From contig NZ_OY781884.1 of NCBI RefSeq assembly GCF_963677155.1, positions 2,124,134-2,188,133 of the forward strand: a stretch of 64,000 nucleotides of DNA, written 5' to 3'. Source of the stretch: an uncultured Draconibacterium sp. Lineage in GTDB: Bacteria; Bacteroidota; Bacteroidia; Bacteroidales; Prolixibacteraceae. Positions 26,345 through 35,283 of the stretch are shown piece by piece. The translations under genes were made by a program, and so were the position numbers. The notes under the pieces are model-generated. The model saw only the letters and a list, made by a program, of their open reading frames with translations, was not told where the DNA came from and searched no databases. Numbering within the stretch: position 1 is the first letter of the stretch; each line of letters begins with the position of its first letter.

Positions 26345-27526
26345 TTGGACATTTATCTAAAAAGACGACGGGGAAAAATTTTACTGCTCATCTTTGCTGT
26401 ACTTATTGGAGTCGCATCAATACTTTACACCAACTGGCTAACGAGAAAAATGGCCAACGAAGAACGCAACAAGGTTGAAATCTGGGCCGATGCGATAAAG
26501 GGAATTAATAATGCTACCATCGAAATTACCACTCCCGAAATGGCCCAGCTACAAACTCGCTATCTCCAGTTTTTAGGTATGGTTAGCGAAAAAAATACAA
26601 CAATTCCCATCCTGATATTAAACCCTGACGGAACTTTTAATACCGACCGTAACATTCCCTATCGCGAAGACCGAAAAGAAGAAGTACTGAAGCGCGAACT
26701 AAAAAAAATGCAGGATTATGCAGCTCCAATCCCAATCGATTTAGGCGATGGTCACGAGTTGATGCTGTACTACCGCGAATCAACAATTCTGCGCAATCTG
26801 CAACTATATCCGGTTATACAGCTGGCAGTTATTATTCTGTTTATTCTGGTTGCCTATTTTGCATTTGTGGCTACCAACCGTGCCGAACAAAACCAGGTGT
26901 GGGTGGGCATGTCGAAAGAAACCGCGCACCAACTGGGCACTCCAATATCGTCGCTAATGGCCTGGATTGAACTGCTAAAATTGAAAGATGTTGATCCCAA
27001 TCTGATTAAAGAACTGGAGCAGGATACGTCGCGACTGGAACGTATTACCGAACGTTTTTCTAAAATCGGGTCAAAACCGGAATTACTGCGCGTTAACCTC
27101 ATCGAAGTATTAAATTCGGCCGTTTCGTACCTGAAACGACGTTCGTCGGATAAAGTAAAATTTGCGCTAAATTACGATACTAACGCCTACATTGAAACAC
27201 CATTAAATGCTGCACTGTTCTCGTGGGTAATCGAAAATTTATGCAAAAATGCCATCGATGCAATGAGCAATCACGGCTCCATTACCATTCAGGTAAAAGA
27301 AAAGGAAAAACAGGTAACTATTGACCTTACCGACACTGGCTGTGGTATTTCAAAAAATCATCAGAAATCAATATTTCATCCCGGATTCTCAACAAAAAAA
27401 CGCGGCTGGGGATTAGGCCTTTCATTGGCAAAACGTATAGTTGAAATTTACCACAAGGGCAAAATTTTTATCAAATCATCGGAAATGGGAAAGGGAACCA
27501 CATTTAGGATTATTCTGTACAAATAA
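26345..27526 (+). CDS. Membrane sensor histidine kinase (PorY-like candidate)
   Basis: The protein has 393 residues and begins at a TTG codon. A stop at 26330-26332 blocks any upstream start, and starting at the next Met (residue 36) would remove the first membrane helix. Helix 1 covers residues 12-29 and helix 2 about 154-175, enclosing a periplasmic domain of about 120 residues. SKETAHQLGTPISSLMAW holds the phospho-accepting His195. ENLCKNAIDAM (N box), DTGCGI (G1) and GWGLGLSLAKRI (G2) complete the kinase. No HAMP domain or adjacent response regulator is seen. The architecture and PorX elsewhere in this window make a PorY-type T9SS kinase plausible, but that is inference. Confidence 0.85.
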   Translation: MDIYLKRRRGKILLLIFAVLIGVASILYTNWLTRKMANEERNKVEIWADAIKGINNATIEITTPEMAQLQTRYLQFLGMVSEKNTTIPILILNPDGTFNTDRNIPYREDRKEEVLKRELKKMQDYAAPIPIDLGDGHELMLYYRESTILRNLQLYPVIQLAVIILFILVAYFAFVATNRAEQNQVWVGMSKETAHQLGTPISSLMAWIELLKLKDVDPNLIKELEQDTSRLERITERFSKIGSKPELLRVNLIEVLNSAVSYLKRRSSDKVKFALNYDTNAYIETPLNAALFSWVIENLCKNAIDAMSNHGSITIQVKEKEKQVTIDLTDTGCGISKNHQKSIFHPGFSTKKRGWGLGLSLAKRIVEIYHKGKIFIKSSEMGKGTTFRIILYK

Positions 27527-27666
27527 AAACAAAACCATAAGCTCAACCCGGCAGTGTTCAATCACCGAACGTAGCACTTATGCAAATGGCTCAGGTTTAA
27601 CTATTTTGATTTAGAAAGAATTTTGAAATATTTCTGCAATTTCTTTAACTGTTAATAAAAAATTTA

Positions 27667-27674
27667 TACTTTTG
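27667..27674 (+). promoter_or_regulatory. -7 box of the DUF177-rpmF operon
   Basis: TACTTTTG is an exact TAnnTTTG match, 19 bases before the GTG start. A TTT sits about 20 bases upstream in TTCTTTAAC as a weak -33 element. The short leader and context make this one of the best promoters in the window. Confidence 0.6.
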
Positions 27675-27693
27675 CATCCACTTTTTTGGAATC

Positions 27694-28236
27694 GTGAGCT
27701 GGGAAAGCAAATATAATATTGAGTTTAAAGGTCTTAAAGAAGGCCTGCACGATTACCAATTTAAGGTAAACGATAGGTTCTTTGAGCATTTTAAGGAAAG
27801 TCTGGTTGACAACGGAGAAGTTAGCGTAAATGTTGAACTTGAAAAGCGAAGTGCATTTCTGAAATTAAGCTTTGCACTTGAAGGATGGTTAGAGCTTGTA
27901 TGCGACCGCTGCCTTGACAATTACCAGCAAGACGTGTCTTTAGAAACCGAATTATTTGTAAAATTTGGCGAAGAAGATGAGTTTGAAGAAGGCGACAATG
28001 TTATATGGGTCTTACCCGAAGAACACGCCATCAACCTGGCTCAAATTATTTACGAATACGTTACATTAAGTATTCCGTTACGGCATGTTCATCCGAATGA
28101 AAGCGGAGAAAACGGCTGCAACCAGGAAATGATTGACAGATTAAACAATATTACACAGCACGAAGCGGACGAAGATGAGGAAGAAGAAATTGATCCGCGT
28201 TGGGCTGCATTAAAAAATTTAAAGAATAATAATTAA
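27694..28236 (+). CDS. YceD/DUF177 family protein
   Basis: This 180-residue acidic protein starts at GTG (MSWESKYNIEFKGL). No ATG occurs in a sensible place and the promoter lies 19 bases upstream. CDRCLDNY near residue 70 is the conserved CxxC motif of DUF177 (YceD), and the C-terminus ends in an acidic stretch and IDPRWAALKNLK, the usual tail. The family is nearly always encoded directly before rpmF, as here (12 bases), and is linked to ribosome/23S rRNA maturation in bacteria and plastids. The precise activity is not established. Confidence 0.9.
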   Translation: MSWESKYNIEFKGLKEGLHDYQFKVNDRFFEHFKESLVDNGEVSVNVELEKRSAFLKLSFALEGWLELVCDRCLDNYQQDVSLETELFVKFGEEDEFEEGDNVIWVLPEEHAINLAQIIYEYVTLSIPLRHVHPNESGENGCNQEMIDRLNNITQHEADEDEEEEIDPRWAALKNLKNNN

Positions 28237-28248
28237 AAATACATAACA

Positions 28249-28434
28249 ATGGCACATCCAAAGCATAAAACATCGAAAGCGAGAAGGGATAAAAGACGTA
28301 CGCACTACAAAGCAGTTGCCCCTACTCTGGCTACTTGCTCAAACTGTGGAACAACTGTAAAATACCACACAGTATGTCCTGAATGTGGTTACTACAGAGG
28401 AAAACAAGTAATTGAAAAAGAAATTGCATTATAG
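28249..28434 (+). CDS. rpmF: 50S ribosomal protein L32
   Basis: The 61-residue basic protein begins MAHPKHKTSKARRDKRRTH, the canonical L32 start. It carries a four-cysteine zinc ribbon, CSNCGTTVKYHTVCPECG, at about residues 30-47. It binds 23S rRNA in the large subunit. Length and sequence are normal for the zinc-binding (C+) form. It is cotranscribed with the DUF177 gene 12 bases upstream and followed by a strong terminator at 28471. Confidence 0.97.
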   Translation: MAHPKHKTSKARRDKRRTHYKAVAPTLATCSNCGTTVKYHTVCPECGYYRGKQVIEKEIAL

Positions 28435-28470
28435 TTAAATAAACATCCGGATACTCCGGATTTAACTAAC

Positions 28471-28509
28471 AAAAATCCATCTTCGGAAAATTCCGAAGAT
28501 GGATTTTTT
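28471..28509 (+). terminator. Rho-independent terminator after rpmF
   Basis: AATCCATCTTCGG and CCGAAGATGGATT form a perfect 13-bp stem around a 6-base AAAATT loop, followed by T5-6. A smaller hairpin, ATCCGG-ATACT-CCGGAT, precedes it at 28445-28461. Confidence 0.9.
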
Positions 28510-28710
28510 GTGACCACCCATCCGCATTTCCTATTTTCTGATTTTTCGAACAATGTTATAAATTGTTCTGCCATTAAGAACATTTTTTCACCTCCTCACA
28601 CCATATCTATTGGTATTTCTTTGCTGCCTCCTATAAATCGCTCTACATTTAACCCCGGTAAAAAATGACCGAAACTTTTATTTTCAGTAAACAAAATTAG
28701 TATTTGAACA

Positions 28711-29709
28711 ATGGCTAACATCAGGGCAGCAATTACAGGAGTTGGAGCCTACCTCCCGGAATACCGGTTAACAAACGAAGAAATCAGTAAAATGGTTGAC
28801 ACCACGGACGAGTGGATCATGCAGCGAATCGGAATCAAGGAGCGAAGGATATTAAAGGAAGAAGGAAAAGCCACCAGCGACATGGGAGCAAGGGCAGTAG
28901 AGAACTTGCTGGAAAAAACAGGCACATCGCCAGGAGAAGTTGATCTATTAATTTGTGCTACCATTACACCTGACATGAACCTTCCGGCAACAGCCAATAT
29001 TATAGCAAACAAAACAAATATTCATAACGCCTGGAGTTTCGATTTAAATGCTGCTTGCTCAGGATTTATTTTTTCACTGTCAACAGCAACACAGTTTATC
29101 GAATCGGGGCGCTACAAAAAAGTAGTAATTGTTGCCGCCGAAAAAATGTCGGCTATCATTAATTACGAAGACCGCACAACCTGTCCGCTATTTGGCGATG
29201 GAGCTGCAGCTGTACTGATTGAACCTACGTCAGAAGACCTTGGAGTTATCGACTACATAAACCGCGTTGACGGTTTGGGACGCCATCATCTGCACATTAA
29301 AGCCGGCGGATCGTTAAAACCGGCTTCGGAAGAAACAATTAAAAACAAAGAGCACTACTTATACCAGGAAGGACAAGCTGTTTTTAAAGCGGCAGTATCG
29401 AGCATGGCTGATGTTGCCGTTGAAATTATGGAAAAACACAACATCAGTTCTAAAGATGTTGCATGGCTTGTTCCACATCAGGCCAACATGCGTATTATCG
29501 AAGCTACCGCCCGACGAATGGGGATTAGCAAAGACCAGGTAATGATCAATATCCGCAAATACGGAAATACCACGGCAGCTACAATTCCGCTTTGTTTGTG
29601 GGACTACGAGAAGCAACTGAAAAAAGGCGATAACATTATTCTTGCTGCCTTTGGTGCCGGATTTACCTGGGGAAGCACCTATTTAAAATGGGCTTACGAT
29701 TCGAAGTAA
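28711..29709 (+). CDS. fabH: 3-oxoacyl-ACP synthase III
   Basis: This is a 332-residue KAS III. The catalytic triad is readable: Cys116 in LNAACSGF, His256 in [10 protein letters not shown] and Asn286 in [25 protein letters not shown] at the N-terminus and [13 protein letters not shown] near residue 33 are standard. It condenses acetyl-CoA with malonyl-ACP to start type II fatty acid synthesis. It stands alone after the rpmF terminator. A near-match promoter (TAGTATTTG) lies just 5 bases before the ATG. No plsX or other fab gene is adjacent, which differs from the common plsX-fabH pairing. Confidence 0.95.
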   Translation: MANIRAAITGVGAYLPEYRLTNEEISKMVDTTDEWIMQRIGIKERRILKEEGKATSDMGARAVENLLEKTGTSPGEVDLLICATITPDMNLPATANIIANKTNIHNAWSFDLNAACSGFIFSLSTATQFIESGRYKKVVIVAAEKMSAIINYEDRTTCPLFGDGAAAVLIEPTSEDLGVIDYINRVDGLGRHHLHIKAGGSLKPASEETIKNKEHYLYQEGQAVFKAAVSSMADVAVEIMEKHNISSKDVAWLVPHQANMRIIEATARRMGISKDQVMINIRKYGNTTAATIPLCLWDYEKQLKKGDNIILAAFGAGFTWGSTYLKWAYDSK

Positions 29710-29817
29710 AAGCGTACAATAGAAGTAAAATTTTGGCGTTTTGTTTTTGTGGTTCTAATTCATTTTATTGTATCTTCAGGCACCCAATTTATAGGGACAG
29801 TTAAGAAGTTAGAAAAC

Positions 29818-30216
29818 ATGGCGAAACAAAACACAAGAACGTTTGGAGAAACCTCCGATCAAGCGATTAACATATTAGGGGAAGGAACACTCATAAAAGG
29901 CGACATTTCGGCAAGTAGCGACATCCGCATCGATGGGCAACTGATTGGAAACCTGGAAGCAAAAGGCAGGGTTGTAATTGGCCCAAAAGGCAAAATTGAT
30001 GGCCAGGTAAAATGCAAAAATGTAGAGATTGTCGGTTTTATAAAAGGAAAAGTTTTTGTTGATGAGCTTTTAAACATGAAAGCCGCGTCAAAAATTGAAG
30101 GCGACATTGTTGCCGGAAAACTGGCCATTGAACCCGGAGCAACCTTTTCCGGCACCTGCGCCATGGGAGGAGCCAGTTCCCCCGTAAAAGAAGATGCAAA
30201 AGAAAAAACCGTATAA
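29818..30216 (+). CDS. Bactofilin (polymer-forming cytoskeletal protein)
   Basis: I take the ATG at 29818 (MAKQNTRTFGE; 132 residues). The longer frame from 29749 adds 23 residues with no family support. The core from about residue 18 to 115 is a repetitive beta-helix: INILGEGTLIKGDISASSDI, GQLIGNLEAKGRVVIG, DGQVKCKNVEIVG, KIEGDIVAGKLAIEPG. Flanking tails are short and polar, as in bactofilins. Such proteins form non-polar filaments that shape cells or place enzymes at the membrane. The last 23 bases overlap the start of the AtpZ-like gene, which links it to the ATP synthase gene group. Confidence 0.9.
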   Translation: MAKQNTRTFGETSDQAINILGEGTLIKGDISASSDIRIDGQLIGNLEAKGRVVIGPKGKIDGQVKCKNVEIVGFIKGKVFVDELLNMKAASKIEGDIVAGKLAIEPGATFSGTCAMGGASSPVKEDAKEKTV

Positions 30217-30442
30217 AACCAAAGCTAATTCGTTTATTCGATACTCCAGCCTCGGTTTCGAAATGATGGCCATTATCGGGGGATTTACTTTTCTTGGTTA
30301 CAAGATCGACCAATGGATGAATAACGAATTTAAAGGTTTTACACTCGCACTAGTACTATTTGGGGTTATTGCATCTATTACTTATGGTTTAAGAAATTTG
30401 TTGAAACTGGATAAAAAATCAAAAAAGCCAAAAAATAAATGA
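30194..30442 (+). CDS. AtpZ/AtpI-like ATP synthase accessory protein
   Basis: This 82-residue protein has two predicted membrane helices (about residues 25-43 and 50-68) and basic ends, matching the AtpZ/AtpI-type proteins encoded before F0F1 genes. In other bacteria these assist c-ring assembly or cation handling. The start at 30194 lies inside the bactofilin gene, overlapping by 23 bases, and its stop overlaps the next start as ATGA. The family is small and weakly conserved, so the name rests mainly on position and topology. Confidence 0.75.
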   Translation: MQKKKPYKTKANSFIRYSSLGFEMMAIIGGFTFLGYKIDQWMNNEFKGFTLALVLFGVIASITYGLRNLLKLDKKSKKPKNK

Positions 30443-30819
30443 AATCATTCATCGTAAAACTTACCGGAATAACATTGGCCATTGCACTAATTGGATGGTT
30501 AGTATTTTCATTGGCTTTCCCTGAGTATTATTTGCCGGTACTTCCTTTTCTGTTGCTTTTCTTTTATATAACTACCGTTGGTATTCATGGCTATCAATTT
30601 AAAATGGCTCAAAAAAATGCTGCAAAATTTACCCGAAGCAGTATGATCGTAACCACGTTTAAACTTCTTTTATATTCGGTGGTTGCTGTTATTTACGTTG
30701 CCCTTGATAAGGAAAATGCACTTCCGTTTGTTATTTGTTTAATGTTGTTATACATTATCTACACTGCTTTTGAAGTAATTGAGATTACCAAATTAGCGAG
30801 GTCAACAGGTAAAAAATAA
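30439..30819 (+). CDS. Small four-helix membrane protein of the atp locus
   Basis: This 126-residue protein has four predicted membrane helices (near residues 7-25, 33-50, 67-85 and 92-112) and a short basic C-terminus. I do not recognise a named family. Small membrane proteins of this kind regularly sit between AtpZ-like genes and atpB in this phylum, and an AtpI-like chaperone role in c-ring assembly is a reasonable guess. It is translationally coupled to the AtpZ-like gene by a 4-base overlap. It is separated from atpB by 218 bases holding a new promoter, so it may be expressed apart from the core operon. Confidence 0.7.
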   Translation: MKSFIVKLTGITLAIALIGWLVFSLAFPEYYLPVLPFLLLFFYITTVGIHGYQFKMAQKNAAKFTRSSMIVTTFKLLLYSVVAVIYVALDKENALPFVICLMLLYIIYTAFEVIEITKLARSTGKK

Positions 30820-30891
30820 GACCACCCACACCTTTCCTCCAAATTAATACAAGCTTTACACATTGTTATTTATCGGCTGAAATGCGTCAAA

Positions 30892-30925
30892 TTTCACCCA
30901 TGCATCAAAAAATCTTCTAAATTTG
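30892..30925 (+). promoter_or_regulatory. Promoter of the atpB-E-F-H-A-G operon
   Basis: TAAATTTG at 30918-30925 matches TAnnTTTG exactly. TTTC at 30892-30895, 22 bases upstream, can serve as the -33 element. The leader to atpB would be about 105 bases. Confidence 0.55.
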
Positions 30926-31037
30926 TGAACCGTAAAAAAGCAAAAGACGTTTTAACAACACAATAACATCATGTATCAGTAAGTGTTAGTTGCTAATGCG
31001 CACAGACAAGTTATTAGAAAGTAAAACTTATTTAATC

Positions 31038-32192
31038 ATGCTTAAGCTTACCAAAGCAATCTTCATATTATTTGCCTTTTCGTTATTAGGTTATGGCCAA
31101 CTTCAGGCTCAGGACGGACACCAGGAAGAAAAGACACAGCTGACAGAAAATCATTCAGAAGAAAACGAAGCACATGCTTCAGACGCACACGAGAAAGGAA
31201 AGTTTAATGCGGGAGAATTTGTGATCGATCACGTATCCGATTCGTACGACTGGCATGTCACCTCTTTTGGCGATAAACACATTAGCATTCCTCTTCCGAT
31301 AATTGTTTACAGCAAACACCCCGAGCTACACGACGGACAAGCATTTCATGTATTTTTATCATCGAAATTTCATCACGGGCACAACGCCTACAAAGGTTTC
31401 CGAATCTCGGAAAGCGAAGAATTAAAAGGCAAAGTAGTTGAGCTGGATGCCGCAGGGCATGAAATTGGAACCCCCATCGATATTTCAATAACAAAAACTA
31501 TTGCCGGTATTTTAATATCGGTAATTATTTTAATGTGGCTGGTTTTTGCAACAGCAAGGCTGGCGAAAAAGAACAAAGGAAAAGCGCCAACAGGTGTACA
31601 AAATCTTTTAGAACCGATTATCTTTTTTATCCGCGACGAAGTGGCAAAACCCGTAATTGGCGAGGATAAATACGAAAAATACTTACCATTTCTACTCACC
31701 CTTTTCTTTTTTATCCTGATATCGAATTTGATGGGGTTGATTCCCTTTCCGCCCTTTGGGACAAATGTTACCGGGAACATTGCAGTAACAATGGTATTGG
31801 CATTGTTTACCTTTTTTATAACAACTATAAATGGAAACAAACACTATTGGAAAGAGATTTATAATCCAGATGTTCCATGGTGGTTAAAATTCCCTATTCC
31901 GTTAATGCCTATCGTTGAGTTGACGGGGGTTATTACAAAACCATTTGTTCTTATGGTCCGACTTTTTGCAAACATGCTTGCCGGCCACTTAATTGTAATG
32001 GTTTTTGTTAGCCTCATTTTTGTATTCGGCGGTTTATTCGGGTCTGCTGTAGGTTTAGCAGCCAGCCCTGTGTCCATCGCATTTTCGGTATTTATATTAC
32101 TACTCGATGTTTTAGTATCATTTATTCAAGCGTATGTTTTCACACTGCTTTCGGCGCTCTATTTTGGAATGGCGACAGCAGATCATCATTAA
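31038..32192 (+). CDS. atpB: F0F1 ATP synthase subunit a with exported N-terminal extension
   Basis: I choose the ATG at 31038 (MLKLTKAIFILFAFSLLGYG; 384 residues), because it gives a clean signal peptide ending near LQAQDG. The upstream Met at 30990 would put 16 polar residues before it. After the signal comes a His/Glu-rich stretch and a folded periplasmic segment up to about residue 150, then five or six membrane helices. The proton-channel arginine lies in KPFVLMVRLFANMLAGH. The protein is longer than the 270 residues of E. coli subunit a because of the extension, which is common in this phylum. It starts the core ATP synthase operon. Confidence 0.93.
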   Translation: MLKLTKAIFILFAFSLLGYGQLQAQDGHQEEKTQLTENHSEENEAHASDAHEKGKFNAGEFVIDHVSDSYDWHVTSFGDKHISIPLPIIVYSKHPELHDGQAFHVFLSSKFHHGHNAYKGFRISESEELKGKVVELDAAGHEIGTPIDISITKTIAGILISVIILMWLVFATARLAKKNKGKAPTGVQNLLEPIIFFIRDEVAKPVIGEDKYEKYLPFLLTLFFFILISNLMGLIPFPPFGTNVTGNIAVTMVLALFTFFITTINGNKHYWKEIYNPDVPWWLKFPIPLMPIVELTGVITKPFVLMVRLFANMLAGHLIVMVFVSLIFVFGGLFGSAVGLAASPVSIAFSVFILLLDVLVSFIQAYVFTLLSALYFGMATADHH

Positions 32193-32195
32193 TAA

Positions 32196-32483
<288 letters not shown>

Positions 32484-32495
32484 CAAAAAAAATTT

Positions 32496-32532
32496 GGCAG
32501 CCATCCCGGGGATTGCCCGGGATGCTGTTGCC
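32496..32532 (+). promoter_or_regulatory. Strong hairpin between atpE and atpF
   Basis: CATCCCGGG and CCCGGGATG form a perfect 9-bp GC-rich stem around GATTG, extended by GGCAGC pairing imperfectly with GCTGTTGCC. No T run follows, so it is not a simple terminator. It starts 12 bases after the atpE stop and ends 18 bases before the atpF start. It could stabilise upstream mRNA, reduce readthrough, or cover the atpF start region. Confidence 0.65.
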
Positions 32533-32550
32533 GGTTTAAAACTTTAAATT

Positions 32551-33045
32551 ATGGAATTAATAAATCCAAATTCGGGCACCATTATCTGGATGCTCATCAT
32601 TTTTGGAATCGTACTCTTTGTATTGGCGAAGTTTGCATGGAAACCAATTCTTACCGCTTTAAAAGAGCGTGAAGATTCTATCGCAACTGCTTTAAATTCG
32701 GCCGAAGAAGCTAAAAAAGAAGTAGCCGGACTAAAAGCCGATAACGAAAAGATTATTGCTGAAGCACGTCGCGAAAGAGAAGCAATTCTGAAAGAGGCCA
32801 AAGAGTTAAAAGATAAAATTGTTGCCGAAGCCAAGCATAAAGCCTCTGAAGAGGCACAAAAAGCCATTGTTCAGGCACGTCAGCAAATAGAAGCTGAAAA
32901 AACAGCTGCCATTAACGATATCAAAAAACAAGTGGCAGAACTTTCGGTAAGTATTGCTGAAAAAGTGATTCGCAAAGAATTAAGCAACAAAGGTGAACAG
33001 GAAAAAATGGTTGACGGACTAATCGACGACATCAAGCTGAATTAA
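32551..33045 (+). CDS. atpF: F0F1 ATP synthase subunit b
   Basis: The 164-residue protein has one N-terminal membrane helix (about residues 8-27, GTIIWMLIIFGIVLFVLAKF), then WKPILTALKERE and a long, highly charged helix rich in Ala, Glu and Lys to the end. This is the usual b-subunit design, which dimerises as the peripheral stalk. The end of the chain (VIRKELSNKGEQEKMVDGLIDD) is the delta-binding region. It lies 2 bases before atpH. The hairpin upstream may set its level relative to subunit c. Confidence 0.95.
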   Translation: MELINPNSGTIIWMLIIFGIVLFVLAKFAWKPILTALKEREDSIATALNSAEEAKKEVAGLKADNEKIIAEARREREAILKEAKELKDKIVAEAKHKASEEAQKAIVQARQQIEAEKTAAINDIKKQVAELSVSIAEKVIRKELSNKGEQEKMVDGLIDDIKLN

Positions 33046-33047
33046 GT

Positions 33048-33593
33048 ATGAATCAGAGCGCAATAAGTGTACGATACGCCAAAGCTTTCTTTTCAACAGC
33101 TAAAGAGAAAAAACTGCTCGATAAGCTAAAAGCCGATATCCAGTTGGTGATGGATATCTGTAAATCATCGCAAGATTTTATTCTTTTACTGGAAAGCCCC
33201 ATCGTAAAATCATCAAAAAAGGCTGCCTTGGTAAAAAGTATTTTCGAAGGCAAAATTGAAGAGATCAGTCTTAATTTTTTACTGCTGATCGTTCAAAACA
33301 AACGCGAAGTACACATTCCGGGTATCTGCCGCAATTTTCTCGATCTTACCCGAAAAGACCTCAATATTAAATCAGCAGTTCTTACAACAGCATCTGAAGT
33401 TAATGCTTCCTCACTAAAAAAGGTGGAAGAACTGTTGGAAAAAGAGCTGAATGCTACTATTGAATTATCGGCTCAGGTAAATCCCGAAATTCTTGGTGGA
33501 CTAGTATTGCGAATGGATGATAAACAGTACGATGCCAGCGTGGCAACCCAATTACGCAAGGTTAAACAAACCTTGTTAGAAACAGAATTATAA
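33048..33593 (+). CDS. atpH: F0F1 ATP synthase subunit delta
   Basis: The 181-residue protein starts SAISVRYAKAFFSTA, the canonical delta/OSCP N-terminal helix, and has LESPIVKSSKKAALVKSIF near residue 50 and NFLLLIVQNKRE near 78. The C-terminal part contains the conserved VNPEILGGLVLRMDDKQYDASV block near 147. It joins the alpha3beta3 head to the peripheral stalk. It follows atpF after 2 bases and precedes atpA by 30 bases, the standard gene order. Confidence 0.95.
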   Translation: MNQSAISVRYAKAFFSTAKEKKLLDKLKADIQLVMDICKSSQDFILLLESPIVKSSKKAALVKSIFEGKIEEISLNFLLLIVQNKREVHIPGICRNFLDLTRKDLNIKSAVLTTASEVNASSLKKVEELLEKELNATIELSAQVNPEILGGLVLRMDDKQYDASVATQLRKVKQTLLETEL

Positions 33594-33623
33594 ACGAAAG
33601 CGACAAGCAAAAAATAATAAAAG

Positions 33624-35201
33624 ATGGCTAATATAAAACCTGCTGAAGTATCTGAAATTCTGAAGCAACAACTCGAAGGATTTAAATCGGCAGCCGAACT
33701 AGAAGAAGTTGGTACCGTACTACAGGTTGGTGACGGTATTGCACGTATTTATGGACTTTCGAACGTGGAATCGAATGAGATGATCGAATTCGAAAACGGA
33801 ATGAAAGGCATTGTATTAAACCTGGAAGAAGACAATGTTGGTGCTGTACTTTTAGGTCCTACAGAAGAAATTAAAGAAGGTGATACCGTAAAACGTACAC
33901 GCCGTATTGCATCGATTAATGTTGGTGAAGGCTTGCTTGGCCGTGTGGTAAATACCATTGGTGAAGCAATTGATGGAAAAGGAGCAATAAGCGGCGAACT
34001 TTTTGAAATGCCTTTGGAAAGGAAAGCGCCGGGTGTAATCTTCCGTCAGCCGGTAAAAGAACCGCTGCAAACAGGATTGAAAGCTGTTGATGCGATGATT
34101 CCGATCGGCCGTGGTCAGCGTGAGTTGATTATTGGCGACCGCCAGACAGGGAAAACAGCAGTAGCCATCGATACCATTATTAACCAACGTGAATTCTACG
34201 AGCAAGGAAATCCGGTTTATTGTATATATGTGGCAGTTGGGCAGAAAGGTTCTACTGTTGCAAATATTGCCGCCACGCTTGAAAAAGCCGGTGCAATGGC
34301 CTATACAGTAATTGTTACGGCAACCGCATCTGATCCTGCCGCATTGCAGTTTTACGCGCCATATGCAGGTGCTGCTATCGGCGAATATTTCCGCGATACC
34401 GGTCGCCATGCATTAATTATTTACGATGACTTATCGAAACAAGCCGTTTCGTATCGTGAGGTGTCGCTATTGCTTCGTCGTCCACCGGGCCGTGAAGCTT
34501 ATCCGGGTGATGTTTTCTATTTGCACTCACGCTTGTTGGAACGTGCAGCAAAAATTATCGAATCGGATGAAGTTGCAAAAGACATGAACGACTTGCCCGA
34601 ATGTTTAAAAGATAAAGTAAAAGGTGGCGGTTCGTTAACCGCACTTCCTATTATTGAAACGCAGGCTGGTGACGTTTCGGCATATATTCCAACCAACGTT
34701 ATTTCAATTACCGACGGACAGATCTTCCTGGAATCGAACCTGTTTAACTCGGGTATTCGCCCGGCAATTAACGTAGGTATTTCCGTATCGCGTGTTGGTG
34801 GTAGTGCTCAGATTAAATCGATGAAAAAGATTTCAGGAACTTTGAAACTCGACCAGGCGCAATTCCGCGAATTGGAAGCGTTTGCTAAATTCGGTTCCGA
34901 TTTGGATGCCGCAACAATGCGTGTTCTTGATAAAGGACGTAAAAACGTAGAAATCCTGAAACAGGGACAGTATTCTCCTGTTAAAGTCGAGCATCAGGCA
35001 GCAATTATCTATTGCGGAACCAACGAGTTACTTCGTAATGTACCAATTGGTAAGGTGAAAGAATTTGAAGCCGATTTCCTTGAAACTATGGAAATGTCTC
35101 ACCGTTCGATTCTTGATGAGCTAAAGACAGGAAAACTTACTCCTGAAATTGAAGAGACCATTAGAAAAGTGGCTGCAGAAACAGCAGAGAAATATAAATA
35201 A
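33624..35201 (+). CDS. atpA: F0F1 ATP synthase subunit alpha
   Basis: This 525-residue protein has the N-terminal beta-barrel and a central nucleotide-binding domain with Walker [14 protein letters not shown] at about residues 171-183. [18 protein letters not shown] holds the Walker B-like region, and [24 protein letters not shown] is the alpha/beta signature. It forms the non-catalytic sites of F1 with subunit beta. The partner beta (atpD) and epsilon (atpC) genes are not in this window. The spacer to atpG holds a symmetrical inverted repeat. Confidence 0.97.
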   Translation: MANIKPAEVSEILKQQLEGFKSAAELEEVGTVLQVGDGIARIYGLSNVESNEMIEFENGMKGIVLNLEEDNVGAVLLGPTEEIKEGDTVKRTRRIASINVGEGLLGRVVNTIGEAIDGKGAISGELFEMPLERKAPGVIFRQPVKEPLQTGLKAVDAMIPIGRGQRELIIGDRQTGKTAVAIDTIINQREFYEQGNPVYCIYVAVGQKGSTVANIAATLEKAGAMAYTVIVTATASDPAALQFYAPYAGAAIGEYFRDTGRHALIIYDDLSKQAVSYREVSLLLRRPPGREAYPGDVFYLHSRLLERAAKIIESDEVAKDMNDLPECLKDKVKGGGSLTALPIIETQAGDVSAYIPTNVISITDGQIFLESNLFNSGIRPAINVGISVSRVGGSAQIKSMKKISGTLKLDQAQFRELEAFAKFGSDLDAATMRVLDKGRKNVEILKQGQYSPVKVEHQAAIIYCGTNELLRNVPIGKVKEFEADFLETMEMSHRSILDELKTGKLTPEIEETIRKVAAETAEKYK

Positions 35202-35214
35202 ATAATAGAAGGTT

Positions 35215-35262
35215 AGAATATTGGGATATTAGAATGGAACAATTCTAGCACTCCAATATTCT
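35215..35262. repeat. Symmetrical double inverted repeat between atpA and atpG
   Basis: Outer arms AGAATATTGG (35215-35224) and CCAATATTCT (35253-35262) and inner arms TAGAAT and ATTCTA are perfect, with identical 5-base gaps on each side and a 6-base loop. AT-rich and without a T run, it may be an mRNA processing or stability element, or a remnant of a dispersed repeat. Confidence 0.6.
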
Positions 35263-35283
35263 GATACTTCAACATTCCAAAAT

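Noticed and set aside
30820-31037. Hidden atpD or atpC in or near the atp operon
   Set aside because: Neither a beta-subunit Walker motif nor an epsilon-type sandwich protein is present anywhere in the window.
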